DNA of 64,000 nucleotides from Neomesorhizobium sp963726065 (GCA_963726065.1 CAVSAU010000011.1:47113-111112); one strand, 5' to 3'; numbered from the stretch's first letter, positions 1 through 9,322 are shown. Program-made: numbers and translations. Notes: generated by a model from the letters alone, not told the origin.

Positions 1-1
1 G

Positions 2-784
2 CGGCCGCTTTTGCTGCGTTTCCTCCACTACCGCCAGGCGGTCGAAATGGCCGACGACATCGCAGAAATGTCGGGCTGGGACGCGATGTCCTATCTCTCC
101 GCGCTGCTATCGCTCGACGTTACCGTTCACGGCATCGAAAACCTGCCCGAAAAGACCGGGTTCATCCTGGCGCCAAGTCATCCGACCGGTATCGCCGACG
201 GCGTTGCGGTGTTCGACATGCTGAAGAATGTGCGCCCCGACATGGCGATCTTCGCCAACCGCGACGCACAGCGGGTGGCGCCGCGCTTTGCCGACCTCAT
301 CATTCCCGTCGAATGGCGGCAGCGCGAGAAATCGCATGCCAAGAGCCGCGAGACGCTGGAGCTGGTGGCGCGCGCTTTCCACGCCGGCAAAGCGATCGTC
401 CTGTTTCCGTCCGGTCGCATCGCCTATTGGCACGAAGGCGTCCTCACCGAGCGGCCGTGGCAGACTTCGCTGGTGTCACTGGCGCGGCGCTATCGCTATC
501 CGGTGGTGCCGGCCCGCATCACCGCGCGCAACTCCGGGCTTTTCTATTTCCTGTCGAAATATTCGACCGAACTGCGCGACATGACGGTGTTCCACGAACT
601 CCTGAACAAAAAAGGCCGAGCCTTCTCGATCACTATCGGAAAGCCTATTGCCGCGGAAGCGCTGGACGGCGAACCGGCCGACGTCACCGCTCGCCTGCAG
701 CAGCACACCGTGGAGGGGCTCGCGGGCAATCCCGATTCGACATTCGTCCCGGAGGCGATCCCGGTCGAGCGTTCGCTGCCCTAA
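2..784 (+). CDS. PlsC-like lysophospholipid acyltransferase, probably 5' partial
   Basis: Likely transfers an acyl group from acyl-ACP or acyl-CoA to a lysophospholipid or glycerol-3-phosphate at the inner membrane. Counting from the TTG at position 11, a block-I-like motif SHPTGIAD lies at residues 56-63 and a block-III-like motif LFPSGRIAYW at 131-140, matching the FPEGTRS-type block. The His-to-Asp spacing is five residues, not the usual four, so the exact substrate is uncertain. The reading frame is open to the left edge of the window with no good ribosome binding site before the TTG, so the true start is probably outside. It ends at a TAA that directly abuts an intergenic repeat. Confidence 0.75.
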   Translation, partial: RPLLLRFLHYRQAVEMADDIAEMSGWDAMSYLSALLSLDVTVHGIENLPEKTGFILAPSHPTGIADGVAVFDMLKNVRPDMAIFANRDAQRVAPRFADLIIPVEWRQREKSHAKSRETLELVARAFHAGKAIVLFPSGRIAYWHEGVLTERPWQTSLVSLARRYRYPVVPARITARNSGLFYFLSKYSTELRDMTVFHELLNKKGRAFSITIGKPIAAEALDGEPADVTARLQQHTVEGLAGNPDSTFVPEAIPVERSLP

Positions 785-884
785 GAGCATTTGCAGCCAA
801 ATGGAATCGTTGGGAGCCGCATAAATACGGCAAAACAAATAGTTAGAGCGAGCTAGCGGTTCTGAGAGAACGCAACCGCTATAG
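785..884 (+). repeat. Rhizobial intergenic palindromic repeat, copy 1 (RIME-like)
   Basis: About 100 bp beginning right after the acyltransferase stop codon with GAGCATTTGCAGCC, continuing through CGGCAAAACAAA, and ending in a GGTTCT/AGAAC hairpin followed by AACCGCT. A second, inverted copy lies at 19168-19272. The internal inverted repeats and the position just after a stop codon fit the small mosaic elements common between rhizobial genes. The RIME label is from memory of the class and is not a verified match. Confidence 0.7.
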
Positions 885-897
885 CGGGCGAGCTCAT

Positions 898-1095
898 TTA
901 CCGCCTGGCCAATCGTTTGCCGGGGAAGCTGACGACATTGCCGGCCACGGCCGGCTGGCTGTGTTCGGCGGTTAGCGCTGCCTCGATCAGCATGTCGAGC
1001 GCTTCGCGCAGTTTGACGGACTTTTCGTCGTCGCCAATGAGCATCTCTTGAGCGCGCTCAAGCAAGGCGCGGGCAGCGGCAAAATTCGATTGCAT
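898..1095 (-). CDS. Small conserved-type protein of unknown function (65 aa)
   Basis: A 65-residue, mainly helical, soluble protein with an alanine/leucine-rich N-terminal half and a basic C-terminus (KRLARR). I do not recognise a family. The start is well supported: the ATG at 1095 is preceded by GAGGAG five bases upstream. It stands alone between two plus-strand genes. There is no signal peptide or membrane segment. A regulatory or stress peptide is possible, but nothing in the sequence shows a function. Confidence 0.55.
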   Translation of the reverse strand: MQSNFAAARALLERAQEMLIGDDEKSVKLREALDMLIEAALTAEHSQPAVAGNVVSFPGKRLARR

Positions 1096-1223
1096 CGTGA
1101 CTCCTCAAGCAAGCTGCCCCCAGCCGTCGCCTGAATATCCCTTAGCGCCTTATCCCGTAGCGCCGGGCGATGGTAGCGCCGCCCGCCCGCATGGTTGATG
1201 GGTGCTCAAGAGGCAGCCGGGGG

Positions 1224-1245
1224 TTCGACGAAAATTTTCATCGAA
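1224..1245. promoter_or_regulatory. 22-bp near-perfect palindrome, possible operator
   Basis: TTCGACGAAAA followed directly by TTTTCATCGAA: the arms match at 10 of 11 positions with no spacer. It lies about 100 bp upstream of the secreted protein at 1346 and about 130 bp upstream of the small minus-strand gene. The shape fits a dimeric repressor site, but no regulator is adjacent. Confidence 0.3.
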
Positions 1246-1345
1246 GTTTATTGGCTGGCGCGTTGGATGGAGGGGACAGGCTTTGCGCAGCGCCGCCGGC
1301 GCGGTAACCTGCCTTTAAGCGCTGGGATCCGGGTGCGAGGGCGAT

Positions 1346-1915
1346 ATGAGCAGATTATGTCGGCAAGCGTTGGTCGCTGGGCTTCTCTGTGTGGCGGTGC
1401 CCGCTCCGGTGGTGGCCCAACCGGTGGAGCCGGGCAAGGAGGGCGAGCTGGCGAACATCCTGCCGCCCGAAGTGGGGCGGCGCGTGTGTTATTCCAGGCG
1501 CTACGATGCCGCGCACCTCAATTCGCATCCGAAGCAAAAAGTAACCGAGATCCAATTCCGCCTTGCCTACTATCGCCACGACCCCGACGAAAACACGCCG
1601 GAAGGCCAACGCAACTATTATTTCGAGGTGCTGGCGCGGTTGCGCGGCCAGGGCAAGCAGCTGACCTCCATCGGCGAATGCACGCTCTACGGCGGCAAGA
1701 TCTCCTGCGGTGTCGACTGCGACGGCGGCGGCTTTGTGCTGACCAACCGCCCGCCGGACAAGGTCCTGCTCGGCCTCAGCGAAAATGGCCGCTTGAGAAT
1801 GACGGATGGCTGCGACGAGGAGGATTCAATCGACCTCGAAGCCGGCGCCGACGATCGCGAATTCCTGCTCACCAGGACAGACGATGCATCCTGCCCCGCC
1901 TATGAGGATTGGTAG
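1346..1915 (+). CDS. Predicted secreted protein of unknown function
   Basis: A 189-residue protein with a clear Sec signal peptide (residues 1-24, hydrophobic core after an MSRLCRQ start, likely cleavage after VVA). The mature part contains five cysteines besides the one in the YSRR region, including a cluster CGVDCDGGGF near residue 130 and a late C-x-A-Y, suggesting periplasmic disulphides. I do not recognise the family. The ATG is preceded by GAGGGCGAT, a reasonable ribosome binding site. It is convergent with the FAH-family gene and 36 bases from its end. No catalytic motif can be named. Confidence 0.7.
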   Translation: MSRLCRQALVAGLLCVAVPAPVVAQPVEPGKEGELANILPPEVGRRVCYSRRYDAAHLNSHPKQKVTEIQFRLAYYRHDPDENTPEGQRNYYFEVLARLRGQGKQLTSIGECTLYGGKISCGVDCDGGGFVLTNRPPDKVLLGLSENGRLRMTDGCDEEDSIDLEAGADDREFLLTRTDDASCPAYEDW

Positions 1916-1951
1916 TCCTCCCGGTCGGACTTCGCTCTTGCGCATGTTTCC

Positions 1952-2761
1952 TCAAACAATCTCGACCGACAATCCCGGCAGGTCGAAACCATTGAGCGTC
2001 GTTGACCAGCGTTCGCCCGGCGCGATCGGAAAGGCGCGCGTCAGCGTGCCGGTCGTGATCACCTCGCCTTTGCGAAGCGACAGATTGAAACTATCCGCAG
2101 CTAGCACGCCCACCAGATGGCCGAGCGCCTGGATGGGACCATCGAGCACGTTGGCGCCACGACCATTGTCAACGGTCTCGCCATTGCGCGAGAGTGCGAC
2201 CGTGAGACCGGACAATGCGACAGCCAGTCCTGCATGGTCGTTGACCTGGAGTTTCGGCCCGACGAACAGCGCGCCATGCAGGCCGCCATCGGCGATGCAG
2301 TCGGCGACCCCAAAGCGCCAGCCGGGATAGATGGACTGCACGACCTCGAAGCCGTGCGCCACCCACTCGACCGATTTCGCCAGTTCCGGCAAGGTCGTTT
2401 CGGGTTCGATGTCGCGACCGAGGCCAAGTACGATCTCCGGTTCGATGCGCGGTTCCGGCAGATGCGAGGCTTTTATGGTGCTTCCCGAATGGATGTCGTG
2501 CAGCGTTGTCTCGTAGACGTAACCCCACAGCGGCCGGTCGACGGCATATTCGGTCCAGATGTTTCGGTTGGTGAAGCCGATCTTGCGACCGACGGGTTTT
2601 TCGCCGCGAGCAATGCGCATGTTGCGCAGTGCCGTGGCTACCCTGTAGGCGTCGTCACTGCCGAAGTGGTCGAACCGCGCCGTAAACGGTTCGACCTGGC
2701 GTTTCGAATCAAGGGTGGCGAGGACTTCAGAGGCGATCGCCTCGATGCCGGGCGCCGCCAT
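1952..2761 (-). CDS. Fumarylacetoacetate hydrolase-superfamily protein (2-keto-4-pentenoate hydratase-like)
   Basis: A 269-residue member of the hydratase/decarboxylase branch of the FAH fold, which hydrates or decarboxylates 2-oxo acids in aromatic and other catabolic routes using a divalent metal. Visible signs are GRKIGFTN (about residue 58), the acidic metal-ligand region PEPRIEPEIVLGL (about 100-112) and the late RKGEVITTGTLT motif. An open frame continues upstream, but that part overlaps the aldolase gene; the ATG at 2761 gives the normal family length and lies five bases after the aldolase stop, so the two are probably cotranscribed. The precise substrate cannot be told from sequence. 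Confidence 0.8.
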   Translation of the reverse strand: MAAPGIEAIASEVLATLDSKRQVEPFTARFDHFGSDDAYRVATALRNMRIARGEKPVGRKIGFTNRNIWTEYAVDRPLWGYVYETTLHDIHSGSTIKASHLPEPRIEPEIVLGLGRDIEPETTLPELAKSVEWVAHGFEVVQSIYPGWRFGVADCIADGGLHGALFVGPKLQVNDHAGLAVALSGLTVALSRNGETVDNGRGANVLDGPIQALGHLVGVLAADSFNLSLRKGEVITTGTLTRAFPIAPGERWSTTLNGFDLPGLSVEIV

Positions 2762-2766
2762 CGGGA

Positions 2767-3423
2767 TCAGCCGATCTTCTGGCCGGTCTTGGCCCAGTCG
2801 GCGAGAAACGCTTCCAGACCCTTGTCGGTCAGCGGGTGTTTGACCAGCGCCTTCAGCGTCGCCGGCGGAGCGGTAATGACGTCGGCGCCGATCAGCGCCG
2901 CCTGCTTGACGTGATTCACCGTGCGCACCGAGGCGGTCAGGATCTCGGTCTTGAAATCGTAGTTGTCGTAGATGGTGCGGATTTCCGAGATCAGCTCCAT
3001 GCCGTCCGCGCCGGTATCGTCGATGCGCCCGACGAAGGGCGAGATGAAGGATGCGCCGGCCTTGGCGGCAAGCAGCGCCTGGTTGGCCGAAAAGCACAGC
3101 GTGACGTTGACCATGCGGTTCATCTCGGTGCGGATCGTCTTGCAGGCCCTTAGTCCGTCCAGCGTCAGCGGCACCTTGATGCAGACATTGCTGGCGATCT
3201 TTGCCAGCACTTCGGCTTCGGCCATCATGTCCTTGTATTCGGTCGCCACCACCTCGGCCGAAACCGGCCCCTCGACGATGTCGCAGATCTGCTTCGTCAC
3301 ATCGGCGATCTTGCCGCCGGATTTGAGGATCAGCGAAGGGTTGGTGGTGACGCCGTCGAGCAGCCCGAGATCGTTGAGCTCCTTGATTTCCTTAATGTCG
3401 GCCGTGTCGACGAAAAATTTCAT
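2767..3423 (-). CDS. fsa: Fructose-6-phosphate aldolase / transaldolase-like
   Basis: A 218-residue short transaldolase of the TalC/FSA type, a class I aldolase that forms a Schiff base with dihydroxyacetone or fructose 6-phosphate. The family signatures MKFFVDTA at the N-terminus, GVTTNPSLI (24-32) and the Schiff-base lysine in CIKVPLT (K83) are present. The start at 3423 is chosen because GGAGACAGCC sits directly before it; an in-frame ATG 12 bases upstream lacks this spacing. Length matches the family. Whether it works as aldolase or transaldolase in vivo is not decided by sequence. Confidence 0.88.
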   Translation of the reverse strand: MKFFVDTADIKEIKELNDLGLLDGVTTNPSLILKSGGKIADVTKQICDIVEGPVSAEVVATEYKDMMAEAEVLAKIASNVCIKVPLTLDGLRACKTIRTEMNRMVNVTLCFSANQALLAAKAGASFISPFVGRIDDTGADGMELISEIRTIYDNYDFKTEILTASVRTVNHVKQAALIGADVITAPPATLKALVKHPLTDKGLEAFLADWAKTGQKIG

Positions 3424-3444
3424 GGCTGTCTCCAATGAAAGAAC

Positions 3445-3753
3445 TCAAGGGCCAGAACGCCTGTTTCGCGCGGCTTTTTCTTGGGTTCGGGGTTGCGTTT
3501 TGACCGGCGTCTCGGCCGATCGGTTAAGTCCTCTCAGTTCGAAGGACGGACACCCCGTCTCTTCGGTCTTGAACCATTCTCCAATCCGTGACCCTGATGC
3601 CGCTTCGGCTTCGGTCACATAGTGGCGTTCGGCTCCCGGCTTCCCATTCTCCTTCAGGAGCGCAGCCCAGACTTGCCGGGCTCGCTCGCCAGCCATCAGG
3701 ACAGCCGGGATATCGTCGACGATGCGTCTTCCGCGCCATTTGCGCCGCGCCAT
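3445..3753 (-). other. Unrecognised open frame next to the IS110 element (102 aa)
   Basis: An open frame of 102 codons with reasonable composition (for example VDDIPAVLMAG and RHYVTEAEAAS), overlapping the 3' end of the transposase in another frame. I do not recognise it. It could be the tail of a gene interrupted by the insertion sequence, or a chance frame. No good ribosome binding site is seen. Confidence 0.2.
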
Positions 3754-4764
3754 TCGTAGCAGCGCTGGTCACGCAGGATCTGAAAGGCGATCGTCAGAAG
3801 TCTGCGCGCGATCGCGACGCGCGCCTTGTTCACTCCTTTGAGCTTCAGATGCTCGTACTGGGCTCGAAGCTGCGGGTCCGTGGCAACGGCCGGCGCGACG
3901 GCTTCCACGAAAGCCCAGCGCAGCCACTTATTGCCCTGCTTGATGATCTTGCCCTGATACGTCTTGCCGCCGAAGGAATAGGTAGAGGGGACCAGGCCGG
4001 CATAGGCGGTCAGCTTCTTGCGAGCGGAAGCGGCTGATATCGTCGATCTCGGCGTCGATCAGCCGGGCGAAGAACTCCCCGATGCCGGGGATGGTCTTCA
4101 ACAGCTTCACGTTGCCGTTGGTCTTCGTCATCGCCCGGATCGTTGCTTCCGACTGCCTGATCCGGCTGTCGATGTCGCCGATGAACTCCAGCCCACGATC
4201 GATCTGGATGCGGTCGATGTCCGAGACATGAAGAGCGTCGAGCTGCTGGCGACCGGCCTTGCCGAACAAGTCGCCCAGCTTCTTCAACTGTGCAGTCTGC
4301 TCGGGATAGCGGTCGAACACCGTCACGATCCGGTTCTTCACCATCGTGCGCAGCCGCACGTAGAACATCCGCTCGCGTAGCGCGATACGCAGCTCTCGCG
4401 CCTTCTCTCCGGGAGCCCACGCCTCGGGCACGAGATCGGCCCGAAGAAGATGCGCCAGAACCGTTGCGTCGATCTTGTCCGTCTTGATCTTGGCGTCGCC
4501 GATCGCCTTCACCTTCAAGGGATGCGCCAGCACGACATCGTCGCAGATGTCGTCCAGCCAGTCGTACATCACCATCCAGTTGCGAGTGGCCTCTACGACT
4601 GCGTGCGAGTTATCCCGATAGTGCTCCAGGAACGAGCCGAGCGACTGGCGGTCGTTCTTCACGCGACCAGATCGCAGCGTCTTGCCGGCCGAGTCCTGCA
4701 CGACCAGGTAACTGTAGCTTTTGTGGTAATCGACACCAAAGTGATAATCATAGGATGCAGTCAT
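3696..4764 (-). pseudogene. IS110-family transposase, frameshifted
   Basis: The N-terminal part (from the ATG at 4764) has the DEDD RuvC-like domain of IS110 transposases: FGVDYHKSYS with the first Asp, VVEATRNW, and KTDKIDATVLAHLLRA. The C-terminal transposase-20 domain begins with LLKTIPGIGEFFA and then breaks: near 4012-4025 the frame slips by one base. The continuation KLTAYAGLVPST, GNKWLRWAFVEA and ARRLLTIAFQILRD runs in another frame to 3696. IS110 elements normally lack terminal inverted repeats, and I could not fix the element ends. The single indel suggests an inactive copy, or a sequencing error. Confidence 0.85.
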
Positions 4765-4983
4765 GCTTTGCCTTCCTTCCATGAGTTCTTCCAAACCCAG
4801 GAAAGGTAAGCCAAACGGCGCAAAGCGTGACTGTCCCAAGACCATCTGCATCTCAGCGATCCGTTCTCTCGGTGGGTGCGGCCTCTTTCATGCCACCTTC
4901 TCCTTCGCGATTTTCCGGGCAGGCTGGAAACCGCCCCTGTTCGGCCTTTGCTCTAGACGAAGTTCGGGGCAAGGTCACGCCCG

Positions 4984-7185
4984 ATGAATGAAGATTCGCG
5001 CCTGTTCCGGCTGGAAACCCAGCCGCTGTCCGTGCCGGTGCTCGTGCCGATGCCGGCCGAGCGGCCCTACAGCTATGCCGTGCCCGACGGTATGCAAGTC
5101 CAGCCGGGCTCGATCGTGCGGGTGCCACTCGGGCCGCGCGAGGTCGCGGGCATCGTCTGGGACGGCGCCACCGACGGGGTCGATCCGAAGAAGCTCAGGC
5201 CTATTTCAGAAGCCTTCGACTGCCCGCCTGTCGAAGAGGGCATGCGCCGGCTGGTCGACTGGATCGCCGCCTACACGCTGTCGCCGCCCGGCATGGTGGC
5301 GCGCATGATCCTGCGCGCGCCCGAGGCCTTCGATCCGCAGCCATGGACGGAAGGCTTGCTGCGCACCGAAAACGAGCCGGATCGCATGACGGCGGCGCGG
5401 CAACGTGTCCTTGAACTGTCGTCTGACGGCCTTGCGTGGACCCGCTCCGGACTGGCGCATGCCGCCGGCGTGTCGCTCACCGTCATCGACGGCCTCAAGG
5501 CGCAAGGCGTCTTCGAACAGGTGATGATCCCGCCGCGGCCGGTGGTCGCGGCCCCCGATCCCGGTTACGCGGCGCCGGACCTGACCGACGGCCAGAAGGC
5601 CGCGGCCGATGTGCTGCGCGAACGGGCGTTGGCCGGCAAGTTCAGCGTTACCCTGATCGACGGCGTCACCGGCTCCGGCAAGACCGAAGTCTATTTCGAG
5701 GCAATCACCGCGGCGGTAGAAAGCGGCAGGCAGGTGCTGATCCTGCTGCCCGAGATCGCGCTCACCCAAGCCTTTCTCGAACGGTTCCACGCTCGCTTCG
5801 GCGCGAAGCCGGCGCAGTGGCATTCCGACCTGCCGCCGCGCATGCGCGAAAAAGTTTGGCGCCAGGTCGCCGAGGGCACCGTGCGCGTCGTCGCCGGCGC
5901 GCGCTCGGCGCTGTTTCTGCCATTCAACAATCTCGGCCTCATCGTCGTCGACGAGGAGCACGACCCCGCCTACAAGCAGGAAGACCGCGTCTATTACCAC
6001 GCCCGGGACATGGCCGTGGTGCGCGGCCACATCGGCAGTTTTCCGGTCGTGCTGGCGTCGGCGACGCCGTCGGTCGAGAGCCGCGTCAACGCCTTGCAAG
6101 GACGCTACAAGCGCGTGGCGCTGCCGCAGCGCTTCGCCGACGCGGCGATGCCCGATATCCGGTCGATCGACATGCGCAAGGCGCCGCCGGCGCGGGGCGG
6201 GTTTCTGTCGCCGGTGCTCATCGACCATGTCCGCAAGACGCTGGCGCGCGAGGAGCAGTCGCTGCTTTTCCTCAACCGCCGCGGCTATGCGCCGCTGACG
6301 CTATGCCGCGTCTGCGGTCACCGTTTCCAATGTCCGGACTGTTCGAGCTGGCTGGTCGAGCACCGCTTTCGCGGCCAGCTTCTCTGCCACCACTGCGGCC
6401 ACAGCGAAAAGCGCCCCGAAGCCTGCCCCGAATGCGGCACCTTCGATCACCTGGTTGCCTGCGGCCCGGGGATCGAGCGCATCGCTGAGGAGGTTGTCGG
6501 CCACTTCCCAGACGCCCGCACCATCGTGCTCTCCTCCGACATCATGGGTGGCGTAAAGCGCCTGCGGCTAGAGTTGGAGGCGATTGCCAACGGCGAGGCC
6601 GATATCGTCATCGGCACGCAGTTGGTCGCCAAGGGCCACAACTTCCCCAACATGACGCTGGTCGGCGTCGTCGACGCCGATCTCGGCCTCGCCAATGGCG
6701 ATCCACGCGCCGCCGAACGCACCTTCCAGCTGCTCAGCCAGGTCACCGGCCGCGCCGGGCGCACCGGCAAGAAGAGCCACGGGCTGCTGCAGACCTACCA
6801 GCCCGACCACCCGGTGATGCGCGCCATCGTCTCGGGCGACGCCGAGGCTTTTTACGACAGGGAAATCGCCGAACGCGAGCGGTCGCACTTGCCCCCGTTC
6901 GGGCGGCTGGCGGGTATCATCGTCAGCGCGCAGACGCGCGCCGAGGCCGAGAGCCACGCCCGCGCGCTGCGCCGCGCAGCCCCAGCCTCAGACGACATCC
7001 ACGTGCTCGGCCCGGCCGAGGCGCCGCTGGCTCTGATCGGCGGCCGCCACCGCTTCCGCCTGCTGGTGCAGGGCGAACGGCGCTCCGACATACAGGACTA
7101 TATACGCGAGATGCTGGCGGCCGGCCCGAAGATACGCGGCTCGGTGCGGGTCAGCGTCGACATCGATCCGCAGAGCTTCTTGTAG
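4984..7185 (+). CDS. priA: Primosomal protein N' (replication restart helicase PriA)
   Basis: A 733-residue superfamily 2 helicase that recognises stalled forks and reloads the replisome. In order: N-terminal DNA-binding domain, winged helix, helicase lobe 1 with Walker A GVTGSGKT (227-234) and the DEEH box (VVDEEHDPAYKQ), then a zinc-binding insertion with four CxxC pairs (CRVC, CPDC, CHHC, CPEC), lobe 2 with GTQLVAKGHNFPNM and QVTGRAGR, and the C-terminal domain. Length is normal. The ATG at 4984 has only a weak upstream purine stretch. It is a stand-alone gene between an IS110 copy and a decayed ATPase gene. Confidence 0.95.
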   Translation: MNEDSRLFRLETQPLSVPVLVPMPAERPYSYAVPDGMQVQPGSIVRVPLGPREVAGIVWDGATDGVDPKKLRPISEAFDCPPVEEGMRRLVDWIAAYTLSPPGMVARMILRAPEAFDPQPWTEGLLRTENEPDRMTAARQRVLELSSDGLAWTRSGLAHAAGVSLTVIDGLKAQGVFEQVMIPPRPVVAAPDPGYAAPDLTDGQKAAADVLRERALAGKFSVTLIDGVTGSGKTEVYFEAITAAVESGRQVLILLPEIALTQAFLERFHARFGAKPAQWHSDLPPRMREKVWRQVAEGTVRVVAGARSALFLPFNNLGLIVVDEEHDPAYKQEDRVYYHARDMAVVRGHIGSFPVVLASATPSVESRVNALQGRYKRVALPQRFADAAMPDIRSIDMRKAPPARGGFLSPVLIDHVRKTLAREEQSLLFLNRRGYAPLTLCRVCGHRFQCPDCSSWLVEHRFRGQLLCHHCGHSEKRPEACPECGTFDHLVACGPGIERIAEEVVGHFPDARTIVLSSDIMGGVKRLRLELEAIANGEADIVIGTQLVAKGHNFPNMTLVGVVDADLGLANGDPRAAERTFQLLSQVTGRAGRTGKKSHGLLQTYQPDHPVMRAIVSGDAEAFYDREIAERERSHLPPFGRLAGIIVSAQTRAEAESHARALRRAAPASDDIHVLGPAEAPLALIGGRHRFRLLVQGERRSDIQDYIREMLAAGPKIRGSVRVSVDIDPQSFL

Positions 7186-7274
7186 CGCCGGCGCACGAGC
7201 ATTTCGAATCTACAAAACTATAATGTAGTATATCGACTGCGTGATATACGAGCATAATTTCGATAGAGGTCGTG

Positions 7275-8035
7275 GTGGACGCAGTTAGGAATCCGTTCGC
7301 GCCAGGTGCCGGCTCTCAACCCCCGGAACTTGCAGGGCGAGACGGACATCATCAGTGATGCGGATGTCGCGATACAGCGGGTCTTGCTCGCGGCCATATC
7401 ACCTCGTTCATTGCAGCGCCTGAGAACAAGTCTCTCACAGACCTGATTTATCCGAAAGCACATCAGGCCATCCGGCAGCTTTCCTTGCTTGAAGCTGCAA
7501 AAGCCAAGGCATTCAATGCCATGAGGGCTTTGCCAAGCTTTGCCAGCGTATTCAACGTCTCGGTTGGCGATGTATGCCGCGAAGGAAGCGATCCAGCAGC
7601 CGGTCGAGAATGAAGGTGAGACGATCGCTGACGAAGCCCTCGATGAAATCGTATCCAAAACGCATGGCTATCCCTATTTTCTGCAAGAATGGGGATACCA
7701 GACGTGGAATGCGGCCGACGCGTCTCCAATATCCCCAGCCGACGTTTTGGGATGCTTCTGCAGCGACGCTCAGAAGGCTGGATGAGGGTTTTTTCAAAGT
7801 ACGCTTTGAAAGGCTGACCCCCAAGGAGCGTGACTATGATGTACAATGGCAAGGTTGGGCAAAGGGCCGTATCGATCTTCAGACGTTGCAGATCAACTTG
7901 GCGAGAATGTCCAGAGTTCTGAGGCCGCGCCGGGCGACGATAATTCGCAATGGCATGATCTATAGTCCGGCGCATGGCGATATCGCTTTCACTGTGCCCA
8001 TTTTTGAAGAGTATCTAGCCAGAAATTGGATGTAG
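7275..8035 (+). pseudogene. Decayed AAA-type ATPase gene
   Basis: Fragments of one ATPase-like protein appear in different frames in the right order: RNPFAPGAGSQPPELAGRD (from 7287), an ADVAIQRVL piece after a one-base slip, then APENKSLTDLIYPKAHQAI (about 7419), MYAAKEAIQQPVENEGE (about 7571), HGYPYFLQEWGYQ and SPISPADV, then after another slip LRRLDEGFFKVRFERLTPKE, MARLGKGPYRSSDVADQLGE, and finally HGDIAFTVPIFEEYLARNWM. The stretches that should hold Walker A (after the first block) and Walker B (after VSVGDV) are missing, so there are internal deletions as well as at least three frameshifts. The region is AT-richer than its neighbours. It is clearly non-functional. Confidence 0.8.
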
Positions 8036-8074
8036 GGTGCCGGTAGCCTCGGAATTTGCGCGAGACAATTTTAC

Positions 8075-8782
8075 ATGAAAACCCTCGGCCTGATCGGCGG
8101 CATGAGCTGGGAATCGACGGCGATCTATTACCGCCATCTCAACGAGATCGTGCGCGAACGCCTGGGCGGCCTGCATTCGGCCAAGCTGCTCCTGTGGTCG
8201 TTCGATTTCGCCGAGATCGCCGAGCGCCAGCATGCAGGCGACTGGCAAGGGGCGGCGGCGCTGCTCTCGGCTGCCGCGGAAAAACTTCAGGAGAGCGGCG
8301 CCGAGGGCCTGCTCATCTGCACCAACACGATGCACCGCATGGCCGACGAAGTGCAGGCGGCGGTTTCGATCCCGCTGATCCACATCGCCGATGCGACCGC
8401 TGGGGTCATGAAGCAGGCTGGCGCCATGAAGCCTGCGCTGCTTGCCACCGGGTTCACCATGGAGCAGGATTTCTACAAGGGCCGGCTGGCGCGCAAGCAT
8501 GGCATGGCGCCGGTGGTGCCGGACCAGGCGGGCCGCGCCATGGTCCACCGCGTCATTTATGACGAGCTCTGCAAGGGCGTCGTCACCGGCGAATCGAAAG
8601 CCGCCTATATCGCCGAGGTCGCCAAAATGCGGCGTGGTAACGACATCGACAGCGTCATCATGGGCTGCACCGAGATCACCATGCTGATCGGGCAGGAGGA
8701 TTTCGACATTCCGGTTTTCGACACCACACGCATCCATGCGCAGGCAGCGGTCGATTTCGCGCTCGGCCGAACAAGCAGATAG
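8075..8782 (+). CDS. Aspartate/glutamate racemase family protein
   Basis: A 235-residue cofactor-independent racemase that interconverts L- and D-amino acids with a pair of cysteines. The N-terminal KTLGLIGGMSWEST is the family signature, and the two catalytic cysteines are C82 in ICTNTMH and C198 in MGCTEI. Length is typical of the aspartate racemase/YgeA type. The start at 8075 aligns with the family start. It stands alone after the decayed ATPase. The amino-acid substrate is not certain; YgeA-type enzymes have broad specificity. Confidence 0.88.
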   Translation: MKTLGLIGGMSWESTAIYYRHLNEIVRERLGGLHSAKLLLWSFDFAEIAERQHAGDWQGAAALLSAAAEKLQESGAEGLLICTNTMHRMADEVQAAVSIPLIHIADATAGVMKQAGAMKPALLATGFTMEQDFYKGRLARKHGMAPVVPDQAGRAMVHRVIYDELCKGVVTGESKAAYIAEVAKMRRGNDIDSVIMGCTEITMLIGQEDFDIPVFDTTRIHAQAAVDFALGRTSR

Positions 8783-8799
8783 GGCGGGATGCTTGGGTT

Positions 8800-8890
8800 C
8801 AACCCGGATGCATTCCGTTCTATCTCGTTGTTTTTCCGTAATTCCCGAGGGAAAGCCGGTATCCATTTTTCCTGGAATTGCTCTAGAATG
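8800..8890 (+). repeat. Intergenic rhizobial repeat element (probable)
   Basis: The spacer after the racemase carries the phrase TTCCGTAATTCCCGAGGGAAA, then ATTTTTCCTGGAATTGCTCTAG, with imperfect inverted symmetry (GGAATT/AATTCC). This resembles the small extragenic repeats scattered in rhizobial genomes. I see no second copy in this window, so the call rests on recall of the class. Confidence 0.35.
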
Positions 8891-8926
8891 AGCGCGCTTT
8901 CAAACAGTCATTTTTGAGGGGACATC

Positions 8927-9322
8927 ATGGAATTCTCGTTTCCCTGGCCGACAAGCCAAGGCGAATGGCTGGCATGGTCGTCCGCCGTCGTAACGGTGCT
9001 GCTCGGCCTCCTCTTCCTGTTTGCACCGCGGCTCAGCTTCCGCCTCCTGCACCTGCAGCCCGCCGAAAAGCACCCCGAAGCGGTCGGCGAGGCGCGCGCC
9101 ACCATGTCCGGCTTCTACCTGGGCGTCGGTCTCTGCTGCATTCTGTTGGCGCAGCCGCTGCTTTACATGGCGCTCGGCTTCTCCTGGCTTTTCACCGCGT
9201 TCGGCCGCATCGTCTCGATGTTGTCAGACGATGGCAACACGCTCTACAACTGGGTTTGGCTGGTCATCGAACTGGCTTTGGCGGCGCTGCCGCTGGCTCT
9301 TGCTTTGGGCTTCGTTCCCTGA
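8927..9322 (+). CDS. Integral membrane protein of unknown function
   Basis: A 131-residue protein with about four predicted membrane helices (near 15-35, 60-78, 80-97 and 108-129). Conserved-looking features are EARATMSGFYLGVGL, which forms the start of helix 2, and a TAFGRIVSMLSDDG loop. The pattern recalls DUF4345-type proteins, but I am not certain. The ATG is preceded by GAGGGGACATC, a good ribosome binding site. It sits just upstream of the ATP synthase operon, separated by 237 bases, so it is probably a separate unit. No function can be assigned. Confidence 0.65.
   Translation: MEFSFPWPTSQGEWLAWSSAVVTVLLGLLFLFAPRLSFRLLHLQPAEKHPEAVGEARATMSGFYLGVGLCCILLAQPLLYMALGFSWLFTAFGRIVSMLSDDGNTLYNWVWLVIELALAALPLALALGFVP

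Noticed and set aside
2762..3097. N-terminal extension of the FAH-family protein into the aldolase gene
   Set aside because: The extra 112 codons are an out-of-frame reading of the aldolase; the family-length protein starts at 2761.
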